Positions 22,978 through 30,774 of a stretch of DNA of 33,207 nucleotides are shown here, piece after piece. The first letter of the stretch is position 1. Each line of letters starts with the position of its first letter. The notes beneath the pieces are model-generated. The model was not told the DNA's origin. It saw only the letters and a list, made by a program, of their open reading frames with translations, and did not search any database. Position numbers and translations under genes: made by a program. Source of the stretch: C7867-002 sp964646515 (lineage in GTDB: Bacteria; Patescibacteriota; Minisyncoccia; Phycocordibacterales; PALSA-1337); contig CAZYES010000010.1 of the NCBI GenBank assembly GCA_964646515.1, positions 1 through 33,207 on the forward strand, written 5' to 3'.

Positions 22978-23736
22978 ATGAAAGATAAAAATATAAAAAT
23001 TGATAAGGATACGGAAGTTGCTAACGCCACGATGGATTTGAACGTGAAAGTCCCAGCCACCGGCGTTGACGCGAAAGTCTTGGTATCCGAGGTTAACCCA
23101 ATTGTGGTAGGTGTACCTGCCGTGGTGACAAATAGGTTTGCGCCAGGTCGCAAGATGCGTGGTGATACGGCTAGAAAGGGCGGTCGCGGTGGTGTCGCTG
23201 GTAGAGGCGGAAGACAAGGTGGCCGTGATGGCAATCGTGAGCGTGTCAAACCGGAGTTTGATTCGAAGATTATAGATATACGTCGCGTTACTCGCGTGGC
23301 GGCAGGTGGAAGGCGTTATTCTTTCAGCGTGGCGGTGGTGGCTGGTGACCACAAGGGGCGTGTTGGAGTGGGGTTGGGTAAAGGCAGTGATACAGCCATG
23401 TCAGTAGAAAAAGCCACTCGAGAAGCCAAGAAAAATCTTATTAGAGTCCCTATGTCAGCTCAGATGATTATTCCTCATGCTGTAGAAGGTAAGTTTGCCA
23501 GTGCACGCATAAAGATTTTCCCGGCACGCGGTAGAGGTATTGTCGCCGGAAGTTCAGCTCGTGCGGTTATTGAACTCGCTGGTATCAAAGATGTCTGTGC
23601 CAAGTTTTTGTCAGGAAGCAAAAATCGTCTTAACAATGCCAAGGCTGCTATAGAAGCTCTAAAGAATTTGAGCAAAGTTTCACGAGCAGTAATGAGAGGA
23701 GAGAAAGAAGCTACAAAGCCGAAGGTAACAGTATAA
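22978..23736 (+). CDS. rpsE: Small ribosomal subunit protein uS5 with N-terminal extension
   Basis: 252 residues against about 166 usually. The C-terminal ~165 are a normal S5: VTRVAAGGRRYSFSVAVVAGDHKGRVGVGLGKG, the KNLIRVPMS segment, and ARIKIFPARGRGIVAGSSARAVIELAGIKDV. The extra ~85 N-terminal residues include an acidic and Val-rich part, then a Gly/Arg-rich stretch (KGGRGGVAGRGGRQGGRDGNRERV) likely to contact RNA. The extension is in frame and has no stop, so it is probably real. rplO follows directly, without the L30 gene found here in most bacteria. Confidence 0.94.
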   Translation: MKDKNIKIDKDTEVANATMDLNVKVPATGVDAKVLVSEVNPIVVGVPAVVTNRFAPGRKMRGDTARKGGRGGVAGRGGRQGGRDGNRERVKPEFDSKIIDIRRVTRVAAGGRRYSFSVAVVAGDHKGRVGVGLGKGSDTAMSVEKATREAKKNLIRVPMSAQMIIPHAVEGKFASARIKIFPARGRGIVAGSSARAVIELAGIKDVCAKFLSGSKNRLNNAKAAIEALKNLSKVSRAVMRGEKEATKPKVTV

Positions 23737-23748
23737 CAATACAATTTC

Positions 23749-24267
23749 ATGCAGACCCATCAATTAAAAAGAAAAAATCCAAATACCAAACGAATGATCG
23801 TTGCTCGTGGAGGCAAACGTGGCAAGACCGCTGGTCGTGGAGGCAAAGGTCAGAGCGCTCGTGCTGGCAACAAACGTCGTCCGGAATGGAGAGATATAAT
23901 AAAACGCATCCCTAAATTACGCGGTCGTGGCAAAAATTCCAACAAGACCTTCGCGGTCAAGCCGACAGTCGTCAACCTCTCTGTCATTGAAAAAGTTTTT
24001 TCTACCAACGAATCGGTTACGCCGACTATCCTGGTAGAAAAAGGCGTGGTCGAGACATTATCTGGTCGCACTCCGGAGGTAAAAATCTTGGGTGATGGCG
24101 AGATCACAAAGATCATTAAGTTTTTAGATTGTTATATTTCTGAATCGGCTAGAGAGAAGATTACCAAAGCCGGCGGGTCTATTGTTCCAATAGCTAGTAA
24201 GGCTAACGCAGAACTGAAACCGGTGGTCAAAGTCTCAAAGAAAGATAATAAAGCAAAAAAAGTGTAG
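23749..24267 (+). CDS. rplO: Large ribosomal subunit protein uL15
   Basis: 172 residues. The basic, glycine-rich N-terminus (KRVIVARGGKRGKTAGRGGKGQ-like, with SARAGNKRRPEW) replaces the usual GSGHGKTSGRGHKGQ pattern. It is followed by the L15 fold with KPTVVNLSVIEKVF, VEKGVVETL and the ILGDGEITKIIKF segment. The C-terminal ~20 residues are Lys-rich. The L15 call is supported by position between S5 and SecY. Confidence 0.93.
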   Translation: MQTHQLKRKNPNTKRMIVARGGKRGKTAGRGGKGQSARAGNKRRPEWRDIIKRIPKLRGRGKNSNKTFAVKPTVVNLSVIEKVFSTNESVTPTILVEKGVVETLSGRTPEVKILGDGEITKIIKFLDCYISESAREKITKAGGSIVPIASKANAELKPVVKVSKKDNKAKKV

Positions 24268-24329
24268 TTGTGACATAATGTGGTTCGTGTTTTCCGTCAA
24301 ATTGATATATTGTAAGACAACAAATCAAG

Positions 24330-25604
24330 ATGAATAACTTTTGGGAAAAAATAAAGATGGCGCTGAGAGATGAGACATTGCGCAGACGCATGGGCTTTAC
24401 TATATTGGCCTTGGTGCTTTTCAGGGTATTGGCAACGATTCCTATTCCTAGTGTTGATGTAGAAAATCTATCAAAACTTCTTTCGTCTAGCCAATTCTTT
24501 GGTTTCTTGAATATTTTTTCTGGTGGAGGCCTCTCGAATCTTTCCATAGTTATGCTTGGCGTCGGCCCATTTATCACTGCTTCGATCGTCGTTCAGCTCT
24601 TGGCTATGATGTATCCAAAATTAAAAGCACTCATGCACGAAGATGGCGAAGCTGGTCGACGTAAACTTTCCAATTACTCTCGTCTATTATCGGTACCACT
24701 AGGTATAATTTCTGCTGTCGGTTTTCTTACTTTGCTTCAATCTCAAAATGTGTTACCACATATTTCAACCTCTGCTTTTATCGTTAGTGTCTTGGTTGTG
24801 GCCGCTGGTTCGACTCTACTCATGTGGATCGGTGAACTCATATCCGAATTTGGCATAGGTAACGGCGCCTCTCTTATCATCTTTGCTGGTATTGTTTCTT
24901 CTCTGCCTAGCGGGGTCACGCAGTTTATCGCCTCATATGATCCAGCAAATATTCCTATTTATGTGATCGCCATTGCCGTAAGCTTAATCGTTATTGCCGG
25001 TGTCGTCTTTGTGACAGAGGCCGAAAGGTCTGTCCCGGTCACCTATGCCAAACAGGTACGTGGTAACAAAGTCTATGGTGGCGCGTCGACATATCTGCCT
25101 CTCCGTTTGAATCAGGCAGGAGTAATACCGATAATTTTTGCTTTGTCCATTTTGTTGTTTCCTCAAATGATTTCGAATTTTTTGGCGAATTGGACAGCGC
25201 ATCCGACGATTGCCAGTTATGCGACTTCTTTCACGGTCTTCTTCAATAATCCTTGGGTTTATGGGGGTTTCTATTTTATCTTGGTTGTGGCCTTTACATA
25301 CTTCTATACAGCGGTTACTTTCGATCCCAAGCAGATCTCCGAAAATCTTCAGCGTTCTGGTGCCTTTGTCCCCGGGGTTCGTCCAGGTGAAAATACGCAA
25401 AATTATCTAGGTACTATAGTTACTCGTATTACTCTGGTTGGCGCTTTGTTTCTCGGTATTGTCGCTATTTTACCTCTTTGCATGCAGGCTTTTACTTCTA
25501 GCAAACAATTGGCGATCGGTGGTACGGCTTTGCTCATAGTCGTCTCGGTGGTTCTCGATCTTTTGAAGAAAGTTGACGCGCAGGTGGCAATGAGAGAGTA
25601 CTGA
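24330..25604 (+). CDS. secY: Protein translocase subunit SecY
   Basis: 424 residues with ten membrane helices forming the protein-conducting channel. Recognisable segments: RRRMGFTILALVLFRVLATIPIP near the start, the plug region FSGGGLSNLSIVMLGVGPFITASIVVQLL, LSEFGIGNGASLIIFAGI-like helix 5 (here ELISEFGIGNGASL), the VTEAERSVPVTYAKQVRG cytoplasmic loop, LPLRLNQAGVIPIIFA, and PKQISENLQRSGAFVPGVRPG in loop C5 needed for SecA and ribosome binding. It follows rplO in the normal order. Confidence 0.96.
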   Translation: MNNFWEKIKMALRDETLRRRMGFTILALVLFRVLATIPIPSVDVENLSKLLSSSQFFGFLNIFSGGGLSNLSIVMLGVGPFITASIVVQLLAMMYPKLKALMHEDGEAGRRKLSNYSRLLSVPLGIISAVGFLTLLQSQNVLPHISTSAFIVSVLVVAAGSTLLMWIGELISEFGIGNGASLIIFAGIVSSLPSGVTQFIASYDPANIPIYVIAIAVSLIVIAGVVFVTEAERSVPVTYAKQVRGNKVYGGASTYLPLRLNQAGVIPIIFALSILLFPQMISNFLANWTAHPTIASYATSFTVFFNNPWVYGGFYFILVVAFTYFYTAVTFDPKQISENLQRSGAFVPGVRPGENTQNYLGTIVTRITLVGALFLGIVAILPLCMQAFTSSKQLAIGGTALLIVVSVVLDLLKKVDAQVAMREY

Positions 25605-25619
25605 TAATAAAACATTTTT

Positions 25620-26213
25620 ATGTCACCACAATCATTTATATTCATGGGTCGTTCCGGTAGTGGAAAAGGAACCCAGGCGGATTTGATTATGAAACTTCTG
25701 AAAGAGCTTGATCCTTCTCGCGGTGTCATATATTTACAAACGGGACAGGAACTGCGTCAGTTCATCGGTGGCAGTAGTTATACCGAAAAACTGGCCAAAG
25801 AGATTTATGATGTTGGTGGTCTAATGCCGGAATTTGTGGCTATTTATTGCTGGGTCAAAGCTATAGTAGAACGTTATACTGGTAATGAGCATTTTGTCTT
25901 CGATGGGGCGGCTAGAAAACTTCCGGAGGCTGAAATTTTCGGTTCTGTTTTTAGTTATTATAAATTACCAAAGCCTTGGGTAGTCAATGTCGTTGTCAGC
26001 AGAGAGGAAGCAACGAGGAGGCTTCTCGATCGTAAGCGATCTGATGATAACAAGGAAGAAATCGAAAAACGTCTTGCTTGGTTCGATACCGATGTTATGC
26101 CGGCGATCGATCTCTTCAAAAAAGATTCAAGGTTCAATTATATAGAAGTCGATGGCGAGAAGAGTAGAGAAGAGATTCACGAAGAAATCGTGAAGAAAGT
26201 TCATCTAGGATAA
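25620..26213 (+). CDS. adk: Adenylate kinase-family nucleoside monophosphate kinase
   Basis: 197 residues. The P-loop reads GRSGSGKGTQ instead of the usual GPPGSGKGTQ. Then come YLQTGQELRQF, the NMP-site FDGAARKLPEAE (usually FDGFPR), and a short lid with VVSREEATRRLLDRKRSDDNKEEIEKRLAWFDTDVMP. Lacking the long zinc-type lid, it is a short-form enzyme. Its place between secY and map is the classical adk position, which supports interconversion of ATP, ADP and AMP, but the altered NMP-binding residues leave some doubt about substrate. Confidence 0.85.
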   Translation: MSPQSFIFMGRSGSGKGTQADLIMKLLKELDPSRGVIYLQTGQELRQFIGGSSYTEKLAKEIYDVGGLMPEFVAIYCWVKAIVERYTGNEHFVFDGAARKLPEAEIFGSVFSYYKLPKPWVVNVVVSREEATRRLLDRKRSDDNKEEIEKRLAWFDTDVMPAIDLFKKDSRFNYIEVDGEKSREEIHEEIVKKVHLG

Positions 26214-26260
26214 TATGGCGCCAATGCGTGATAGGCATATTAGTATTGAGACATCAGTCA

Positions 26261-27031
26261 ATGATCACCATCAAGACAAAAGAAGAAATAAATGTTTTGA
26301 GAGAGGGCGGTAAACGCCACGCTTTTATTTTGAAAGAACTAACAGATATGGTGAGGCCAGGTTTGTCTGTTATGGAACTAGAAAACCGGGCGCGTTATCT
26401 GATAGCCGAAGGCGGAGACGAATCGGCTTTTCTCAATTACAAGCCTAATGGAGCAACCAGACCATTTCCCGCGGCTTTGTGTGTATCCATAAACGATGAA
26501 GTGGTCCACGGTATTCCTACTGAAGGTGTCAAAATTTTAAAAGAAGGTGATATTGTGGCTATTGATCTCGGTCTGACGCATAAAGGGCTAGTTACAGATG
26601 CCGCTGTTACTGTTCCAGTCGGCGATATTTCCCCGGAACTTCAAAGATTGATCGAAACTACGAAGAAAGCCCTAATGGCTGGGATCAAGGAGGCAAAAAA
26701 TGGTAAGAGGGTTGGCGATATCAGCTCGGCGATTGAGCGCATTGGTCTCGCTTCAAAATATGGTATTGTCGAAGAATTGGCCGGCCATGGCGTCGGTTAC
26801 TCTGTCCACGAAGATCCTTTTATTCCTAATTTTGGACAAGCTGGAAAAGGGGAAAGATTAAAGACGGGAATGGTTATTGCAATTGAACCGATGTTCAATA
26901 TTGGTGCCAAGCGCGTGAAGATGGACAAAGATGGTTATACATTTAGGACGGCCGACGGCAAACCAAGCGCGCATTTTGAACACACCGTCGTGATTACAAA
27001 GAGTGGTGCGGAGATCATCACGCAATTTTGA
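26261..27031 (+). CDS. map: Methionine aminopeptidase, type I
   Basis: A 256-residue enzyme removing the N-terminal Met from new proteins. All five metal ligands can be placed: AIDLGLTHKGLVTDAAVTV (two Asp), the His of ELAGHGVGYSVHEDP, the Glu of IAIEPMF, and the Glu of HFEHTVVIT. The substrate-site His is in EVVHGIP. The start at 26261 (MITIKTKEEINVLREGG) matches the family; a start 33 nt earlier is possible. No infA or rpmJ follows, unlike many spc operons. The mutM product in this window needs this activity to expose its catalytic proline. Confidence 0.95.
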   Translation: MITIKTKEEINVLREGGKRHAFILKELTDMVRPGLSVMELENRARYLIAEGGDESAFLNYKPNGATRPFPAALCVSINDEVVHGIPTEGVKILKEGDIVAIDLGLTHKGLVTDAAVTVPVGDISPELQRLIETTKKALMAGIKEAKNGKRVGDISSAIERIGLASKYGIVEELAGHGVGYSVHEDPFIPNFGQAGKGERLKTGMVIAIEPMFNIGAKRVKMDKDGYTFRTADGKPSAHFEHTVVITKSGAEIITQF

Positions 27032-27088
27032 AATTAATCTGAATTGGGTTAGAATACACTTACTTTAAAAATAATTAATTCGCAATAC

Positions 27089-27697
27089 ATGAGATCACAT
27101 CCCAAGTATGAACGCACGCTTGTTATTATCAAACCAGACGGAATTCAGAGAAGTTTGATCGGGGAAATTGTCAAGAGATACGAGCAGATCGGCTTAAAAT
27201 TGGTCGGTATCAAGATGATAATTCCCACGGAAGAATTGATAGAGAAACATTATACTTTGGATCCAGAATGGCGCGTAAAAACAGGGCTAAAGACCATAAA
27301 AGGTTATACAGATAAAGGCCTGAAACCGCCACATACAGATCCTCTGAAGATAACTGAGATTGTTCTAAAGAATTTGGTAAAATATATGACCAAGGGGCCA
27401 GTAATTGCTATGGTTTGGCAGGGCGCTCATGCTGTGGAGATAGTCCGTAAAATCACCGGAGGAACAGAACCTCTCGCCTCTGCCGATGTCGGAACTATTC
27501 GTGGAGACTACTCTCTAGATTCGTATCGTATGAGCGATAACGATGCTCGTTGTGTTCGTAATATTGTTCATGCATCTGGTTCAGTCAAAGAAGCGGAGGA
27601 TGAGATAACGCACTGGTTCAAGGAAAATGAGGTATTCAATTACAAGCTGATGTTAGAGCAGGTACTTTACGATATAAATCTCGGGAACACTTTATAG
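27089..27697 (+). CDS. ndk: Nucleoside diphosphate kinase with insertion
   Basis: 202 residues against about 140-150 in standard enzymes. It starts ERTLVIIKPDGIQRSLIGEIVKRYE and carries the active-site His161 in RNIVHASGSVKEAE, with GGTEPLASADVGTIRGDYS before it. The extra residues lie at about 57-102 (LDPEWRVKTGLKTIKGYTDK and onward) between the first helical unit and the KGPVIAMVWQG strand. They begin after HYTLD, where family members normally run straight on. The insertion is in frame and keeps all catalytic residues, so the enzyme should transfer phosphates between nucleoside di- and triphosphates. Confidence 0.93.
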   Translation: MRSHPKYERTLVIIKPDGIQRSLIGEIVKRYEQIGLKLVGIKMIIPTEELIEKHYTLDPEWRVKTGLKTIKGYTDKGLKPPHTDPLKITEIVLKNLVKYMTKGPVIAMVWQGAHAVEIVRKITGGTEPLASADVGTIRGDYSLDSYRMSDNDARCVRNIVHASGSVKEAEDEITHWFKENEVFNYKLMLEQVLYDINLGNTL

Positions 27698-27780
27698 TAA
27701 GTAAGATTGGCTAGATCTATTTTCTATCTCTGTCAACATTGCGCTTTGGATAGGAAGTGTGTCCAAACTACTTTTTCTTC

Positions 27781-27808
27781 TTGCGTTTCAGGTGGAGAGG
27801 ATTAGAAT
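27781..27808 (+). promoter_or_regulatory. Predicted promoter of structured RNA
   Basis: TTGCGT (27781-27786), 16-nt spacer, TAGAAT (27803-27808). Counting 7 nt from the -10 gives a start at 27815, exactly the first base of the closing helix of the RNA. Confidence 0.5.
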
Positions 27809-27814
27809 GTTTAC

Positions 27815-27954
27815 AGGTTACGATAGTATTTAAATCTATAACACATATTTTGGGAATCCAACGAACACTCGTTGTTCATATTAGTTCGCATCTTGGTGTT
27901 GAACTTGAGGATACCCACCTGGAGCAATCTAGGTTAGTGAATACTTCGTAACCT
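27815..27954 (+). ncRNA. Candidate structured RNA gene (possibly divergent 5S rRNA)
   Basis: A 140-nt transcript is suggested by a promoter, a perfect 9-bp closing helix (AGGTTACGA at 27815-27823 with TCGTAACCT at 27946-27954) and a terminator 10 nt later. Inside are AACAC/GTGTT, CAACGA-ACAC-TCGTTG and ACCTGG-AGCAAT-CTAGGT. The three-arm layout and the GATACC...GTGAATAC surroundings of the last hairpin resemble helix IV and loop E of 5S rRNA. However, the perfect hairpin in the second arm does not fit loop C, and 140 nt is long for 5S. No 16S or 23S is nearby. On the other strand a 35-codon frame ends in HLKRKKKK, but it has no start and crosses this structure. Confidence 0.45.
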
Positions 27955-27963
27955 AATAAAGAC

Positions 27964-28005
27964 CACCCTTTGCTATATACAAGTTTTAGGGTGATTTTTA
28001 TTTTT
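27964..28005 (+). terminator. Rho-independent terminator after the structured RNA
   Basis: CACCCT (27964-27969) pairs with AGGGTG (27988-27993), followed by ATTTTTATTTTT. It is the best terminator-like structure in the window, and ends the RNA candidate rather than the more distant ndk. The following 28006-28109 shows nothing beyond the leader of the nuclease gene. Confidence 0.65.
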
Positions 28006-28109
28006 GGTAGCCGACCGAAAGTAGCAAATGATGCGCGCCACGTTTTTTGGCCATAAACAGGCGCACTTTCTCTCTTGGTTATATAACGCCGATAAATTAT
28101 AATTGACAC

Positions 28110-29477
28110 ATGTTATCAAAGACCAAGGTCACTTTTTGTTCGGGAGTGGACACAGTTACTGGAGCCAATTTTTTATTGGAATCTTCAGTTGGCACAAAAA
28201 TATTGATTGATTGTGGTTTGATACAAGGAAATAGGGTTGCCATGAAAGAAAACGATGAACCCTTCCCGTATGATCCGGCTTCAATCAACGCGCTTCTTAT
28301 TACACACGCGCACTTGGACCACGTTGGTCGTATTCCAAAGCTAGTGAAGGATGGTTATAGTGGGCCGATATATTCGACATCAGAGACGAGAGCGCTCTCC
28401 GAGTTGGTCTTGAACGATGCTGTTGGTATATTGGCCAATGAGGCTAGACAACAGGGAGTTGAACCTCTCTATGATCCAGGTGATGTGCAAAAGATTTTTC
28501 CACTCTGGAAGACTGTTGATTATCACAAATCATTTCAGGTCACAGATGATGCTTTTGCATATCTGAAAGATGCGGGGCATATTTTGGGGTCATCCATGAT
28601 TGAAGTGACAATAGACAATGTAAAAATACTTTTCACTGGCGATCTGGGCAATTCACCGACGCCGTTGCTTAGGGACACCGAAGAAATTGGCAATGTTGAT
28701 TATCTTGTTATGGAGAGTGTCTATGGCGATAGGAATCATGAAGACAAAGAGGGTAGGATGAATAGTCTTAGACAAATAATAAATGACACCATCGCTCGTG
28801 GTGGCACTCTGGTAATTCCGGCATTTTCCGTAGATCGTACGCAGATATTATTATATGAATTAAACAATATGATAGAGAAAAATCTGATTCCCTCTGTCCC
28901 AGTATTTGTGGATTCGCCGATGGCTACCAAAGCTACGAATATATACAGATCTGGTGCCGGTTTGTTCAATGATAGGGTCAGAGAACAAATCAATGGCGGA
29001 GATGATGTATTCGAATTTTCACATCTCGAGTACACAGTATCTAGAGATGAATCACAAGGCATTTCCAATATTAAAGGCACTAAGATCATTATTGCCGGTT
29101 CCGGAATGTCTGTTGGTGGAAGAGTTATTGGTCATGAGAGACACTATTTGTCAGACGCAAAAAGTACAATTTTGTTGGTCGGTTATCAAACGGTAGGGTC
29201 ACTCGGTCGTCAATTGGCCGATGGTGCCAAGAAGGTTAAAATTTATGGTGAGACTATAAAAATCAAGGCCAAGATAGAAACTCTTTATGGTTATTCTGCA
29301 CACAGAGACAGTGATCATCTAGTAGAATTTGTGGCGACTGGCGATGATAGATTAAAAAAAGTTTTCGTAACCATGGGAGAACCAAGGGCTTCGATGCATT
29401 TGGCCCAAAGGATTAATGATGAACTTGGAGTAAAAGCGATCGCGCCGGAAAGAGGTAGGCAGTACGAGATCGGCTAG
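28110..29477 (+). CDS. Beta-CASP metallo-beta-lactamase ribonuclease
   Basis: A 455-residue RNA-processing nuclease of the CPSF/Ysh1-like beta-CASP group. The zinc motif THAHLDHVGR is at 65-74. Further ligands are in AGHILGSSMIEV and FTGDLGN. The beta-CASP part shows the MESVYGDRNHE motif, GTLVIPAFSVDRTQILLYEL, IIAGSGMSVGGRVIGH and the C-terminal GYSAHRDSDHLVEFV. It lacks KH domains and the long C-terminal domain of RNase J, so it is closer to the short bacterial/archaeal type. It probably trims or degrades mRNA. It stands alone. Confidence 0.9.
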   Translation: MLSKTKVTFCSGVDTVTGANFLLESSVGTKILIDCGLIQGNRVAMKENDEPFPYDPASINALLITHAHLDHVGRIPKLVKDGYSGPIYSTSETRALSELVLNDAVGILANEARQQGVEPLYDPGDVQKIFPLWKTVDYHKSFQVTDDAFAYLKDAGHILGSSMIEVTIDNVKILFTGDLGNSPTPLLRDTEEIGNVDYLVMESVYGDRNHEDKEGRMNSLRQIINDTIARGGTLVIPAFSVDRTQILLYELNNMIEKNLIPSVPVFVDSPMATKATNIYRSGAGLFNDRVREQINGGDDVFEFSHLEYTVSRDESQGISNIKGTKIIIAGSGMSVGGRVIGHERHYLSDAKSTILLVGYQTVGSLGRQLADGAKKVKIYGETIKIKAKIETLYGYSAHRDSDHLVEFVATGDDRLKKVFVTMGEPRASMHLAQRINDELGVKAIAPERGRQYEIG

Positions 29478-29553
29478 ATGGTTTATTCTATCTTTCATGA
29501 CCGAGTATTAAATTGGTCGGTAGATCAATTACGATACTAATTATGGGGCAGTG

Positions 29554-29901
29554 TTATTTTTTGATGAATTCAACAATATGAGCGAAAGACTCAGGTTTGA
29601 ATTCGGCTAGATATGCCAAGGATTTACGATCCAAAGATATACCTTTCTTTTTTATTACGCCTATAAATTTGCTGTAAGAGAAGCCTAGGGGGCGAAGAGC
29701 AGCGTTGATCTTGACGTTCCATAGACGTCTAAAATCTCCCTTTTTATCACGACGATGAGCGAAGGCATAAGCACCGGCATGCATGAGGGCATCATTGGCG
29801 GCAGCTTCATTGGTCGAACGGCGAAAACGGAAACCCTTGGCGGCTCTTAGGACGCTTCGGCGGTTTTTGAGGGCATTTACGGCTTTTTTGACTCGGGTCA
29901 T
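29554..29901 (-). CDS. rplT: Large ribosomal subunit protein bL20
   Basis: 115 residues. The order TRVKKAVNALKNRRSVLRAAKGFRFRR, AYAFAHRRDKKGDFRRLWNVKINAALRPLGFSYSKFI and LAYLAEFKPESFAHIVEFI is diagnostic for L20, an early 50S assembly factor. It is the last gene of infC-rpmI-rplT. In enterobacteria and Bacillus this operon is controlled by L20 itself or by leader structures; the 30661-30690 leader here is too short for the known L20 pseudoknot to be recognised. Confidence 0.95.
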   Translation of the reverse strand: MTRVKKAVNALKNRRSVLRAAKGFRFRRSTNEAAANDALMHAGAYAFAHRRDKKGDFRRLWNVKINAALRPLGFSYSKFIGVIKKKGISLDRKSLAYLAEFKPESFAHIVEFIKK

Positions 29902-29957
29902 ATTATTTAATTAAATTAAAAGAAGTATAAAATTGAAGTTAAATTCGGTGTATTTTT

Positions 29958-30149
29958 TTAATTGGTGGCGAGAAATCGACTCCTTGATTTGTTGTCCATA
30001 TACACGCTTTGCGTACGACGTTTGGCCATGCTAGTGCTCGTATTTTCTTTGGCATTGAAATGGTTTTGTCCGGGTCTGCGTGATATGATTTTGCCGTTAC
30101 GGGTAACTTTGAACCGTTTCATAAATGATTTGTTTGTTTTGATACTCAT
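29958..30149 (-). CDS. rpmI: Large ribosomal subunit protein bL35
   Basis: 63 residues: MSIKTNKSFMKRFKVTRNGKI, then RRPGQNHFNAKENTSTSMAKRR, the L35 signature region, and a basic end. It starts one base past the infC stop, as part of the same transcript. L35 is a small zipper protein in the 50S core. The usual AKKR-type tail is replaced by a short SRSRFLATN end. Confidence 0.92.
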   Translation of the reverse strand: MSIKTNKSFMKRFKVTRNGKIISRRPGQNHFNAKENTSTSMAKRRTQSVYMDNKSRSRFLATN

Positions 30150-30150
30150 G

Positions 30151-30660
30151 TTATTTTTTCTCTATATAAGTAGTTAATCCTTTCGGCCCTTTTATTACGT
30201 TTTGCACGATCTTGTACTCGACAGTGACCAGTTTCAGAACTCTCTCTAGGCGCTCTTTCAAAAAATTCATATCCATATATTTGGAACGGCCGACTAGATA
30301 TAGATCGATCTTTACTCTATTACTCTCACTTAACCATTCGGAAATTTTCTTGGCTTTGAGTTCTAGATCATGATCACCAGTACCTATTTTGACCTGGATG
30401 TTTTTGACTTCAGTTGTTTTGGTCTTTGTTTTGGCAACCTTGTCTTTTTTCTTTTCATCGTACAAATATTTTCCATAATCCATGATCTTGGCTACCGGTG
30501 GCATAGCGGTAGGGGAGATTTCGATCAAATCTAACCCGCGTTTCTGGGCTTCTGCCAGAGCATCAGTAAGAGTGATAACCCCCAGGTTCTCGCCATCGGT
30601 GGTTACTACTCTTAGCTCTGGAGCCTTGATCTGATGGTTTATTTTGACTCGAATAGACAA
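30151..30660 (-). CDS. infC: Translation initiation factor IF-3, TTG start
   Basis: A 169-residue factor that keeps ribosomal subunits apart and checks the start codon. The N-terminal domain has INHQIKAPELRVVTTDGENLGVI, and the linker-to-C-domain region has DYGKYLYDEKKKDKVAKTKTKTTE and VKNIQVKIGTGDHDLELKAKKISEWL. The C-terminal half ends IVQNVIKGPKGLTTYIEKK. The start codon is TTG at 30658-30660; there is no in-frame ATG upstream that keeps the family N-terminus. In E. coli infC starts with the equally poor AUU, which lets IF-3 repress itself, and the TTG may serve the same purpose here (inference). Confidence 0.93.
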   Translation of the reverse strand: MSIRVKINHQIKAPELRVVTTDGENLGVITLTDALAEAQKRGLDLIEISPTAMPPVAKIMDYGKYLYDEKKKDKVAKTKTKTTEVKNIQVKIGTGDHDLELKAKKISEWLSESNRVKIDLYLVGRSKYMDMNFLKERLERVLKLVTVEYKIVQNVIKGPKGLTTYIEKK

Positions 30661-30689
30661 TTGACGATGGATTAGACTTACAGGGGTTA

Positions 30690-30718
30690 TTTATAGCATA
30701 TACGTTGGTGTTCTGCAA
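30690..30718 (-). promoter_or_regulatory. Predicted promoter of infC-rpmI-rplT
   Basis: On the minus strand TTGCAG (30713-30718), 17-nt spacer, TATAAA (30690-30695). The transcript would carry a leader of about 23-25 nt before the TTG start, without a Shine-Dalgarno sequence. Confidence 0.6.
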
Positions 30719-30774
30719 TACATTGAATAATTCCAACCGTTTTCTCTACTTTCTCGATAATTTGCCATGATTGG

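Noticed and set aside
27768..27875. Minus-strand 35-codon frame ending in HLKRKKKK, possible remnant of a gene
   Set aside because: No start codon, a stop just upstream, and it overlaps a promoter-RNA-terminator arrangement that explains the region better.
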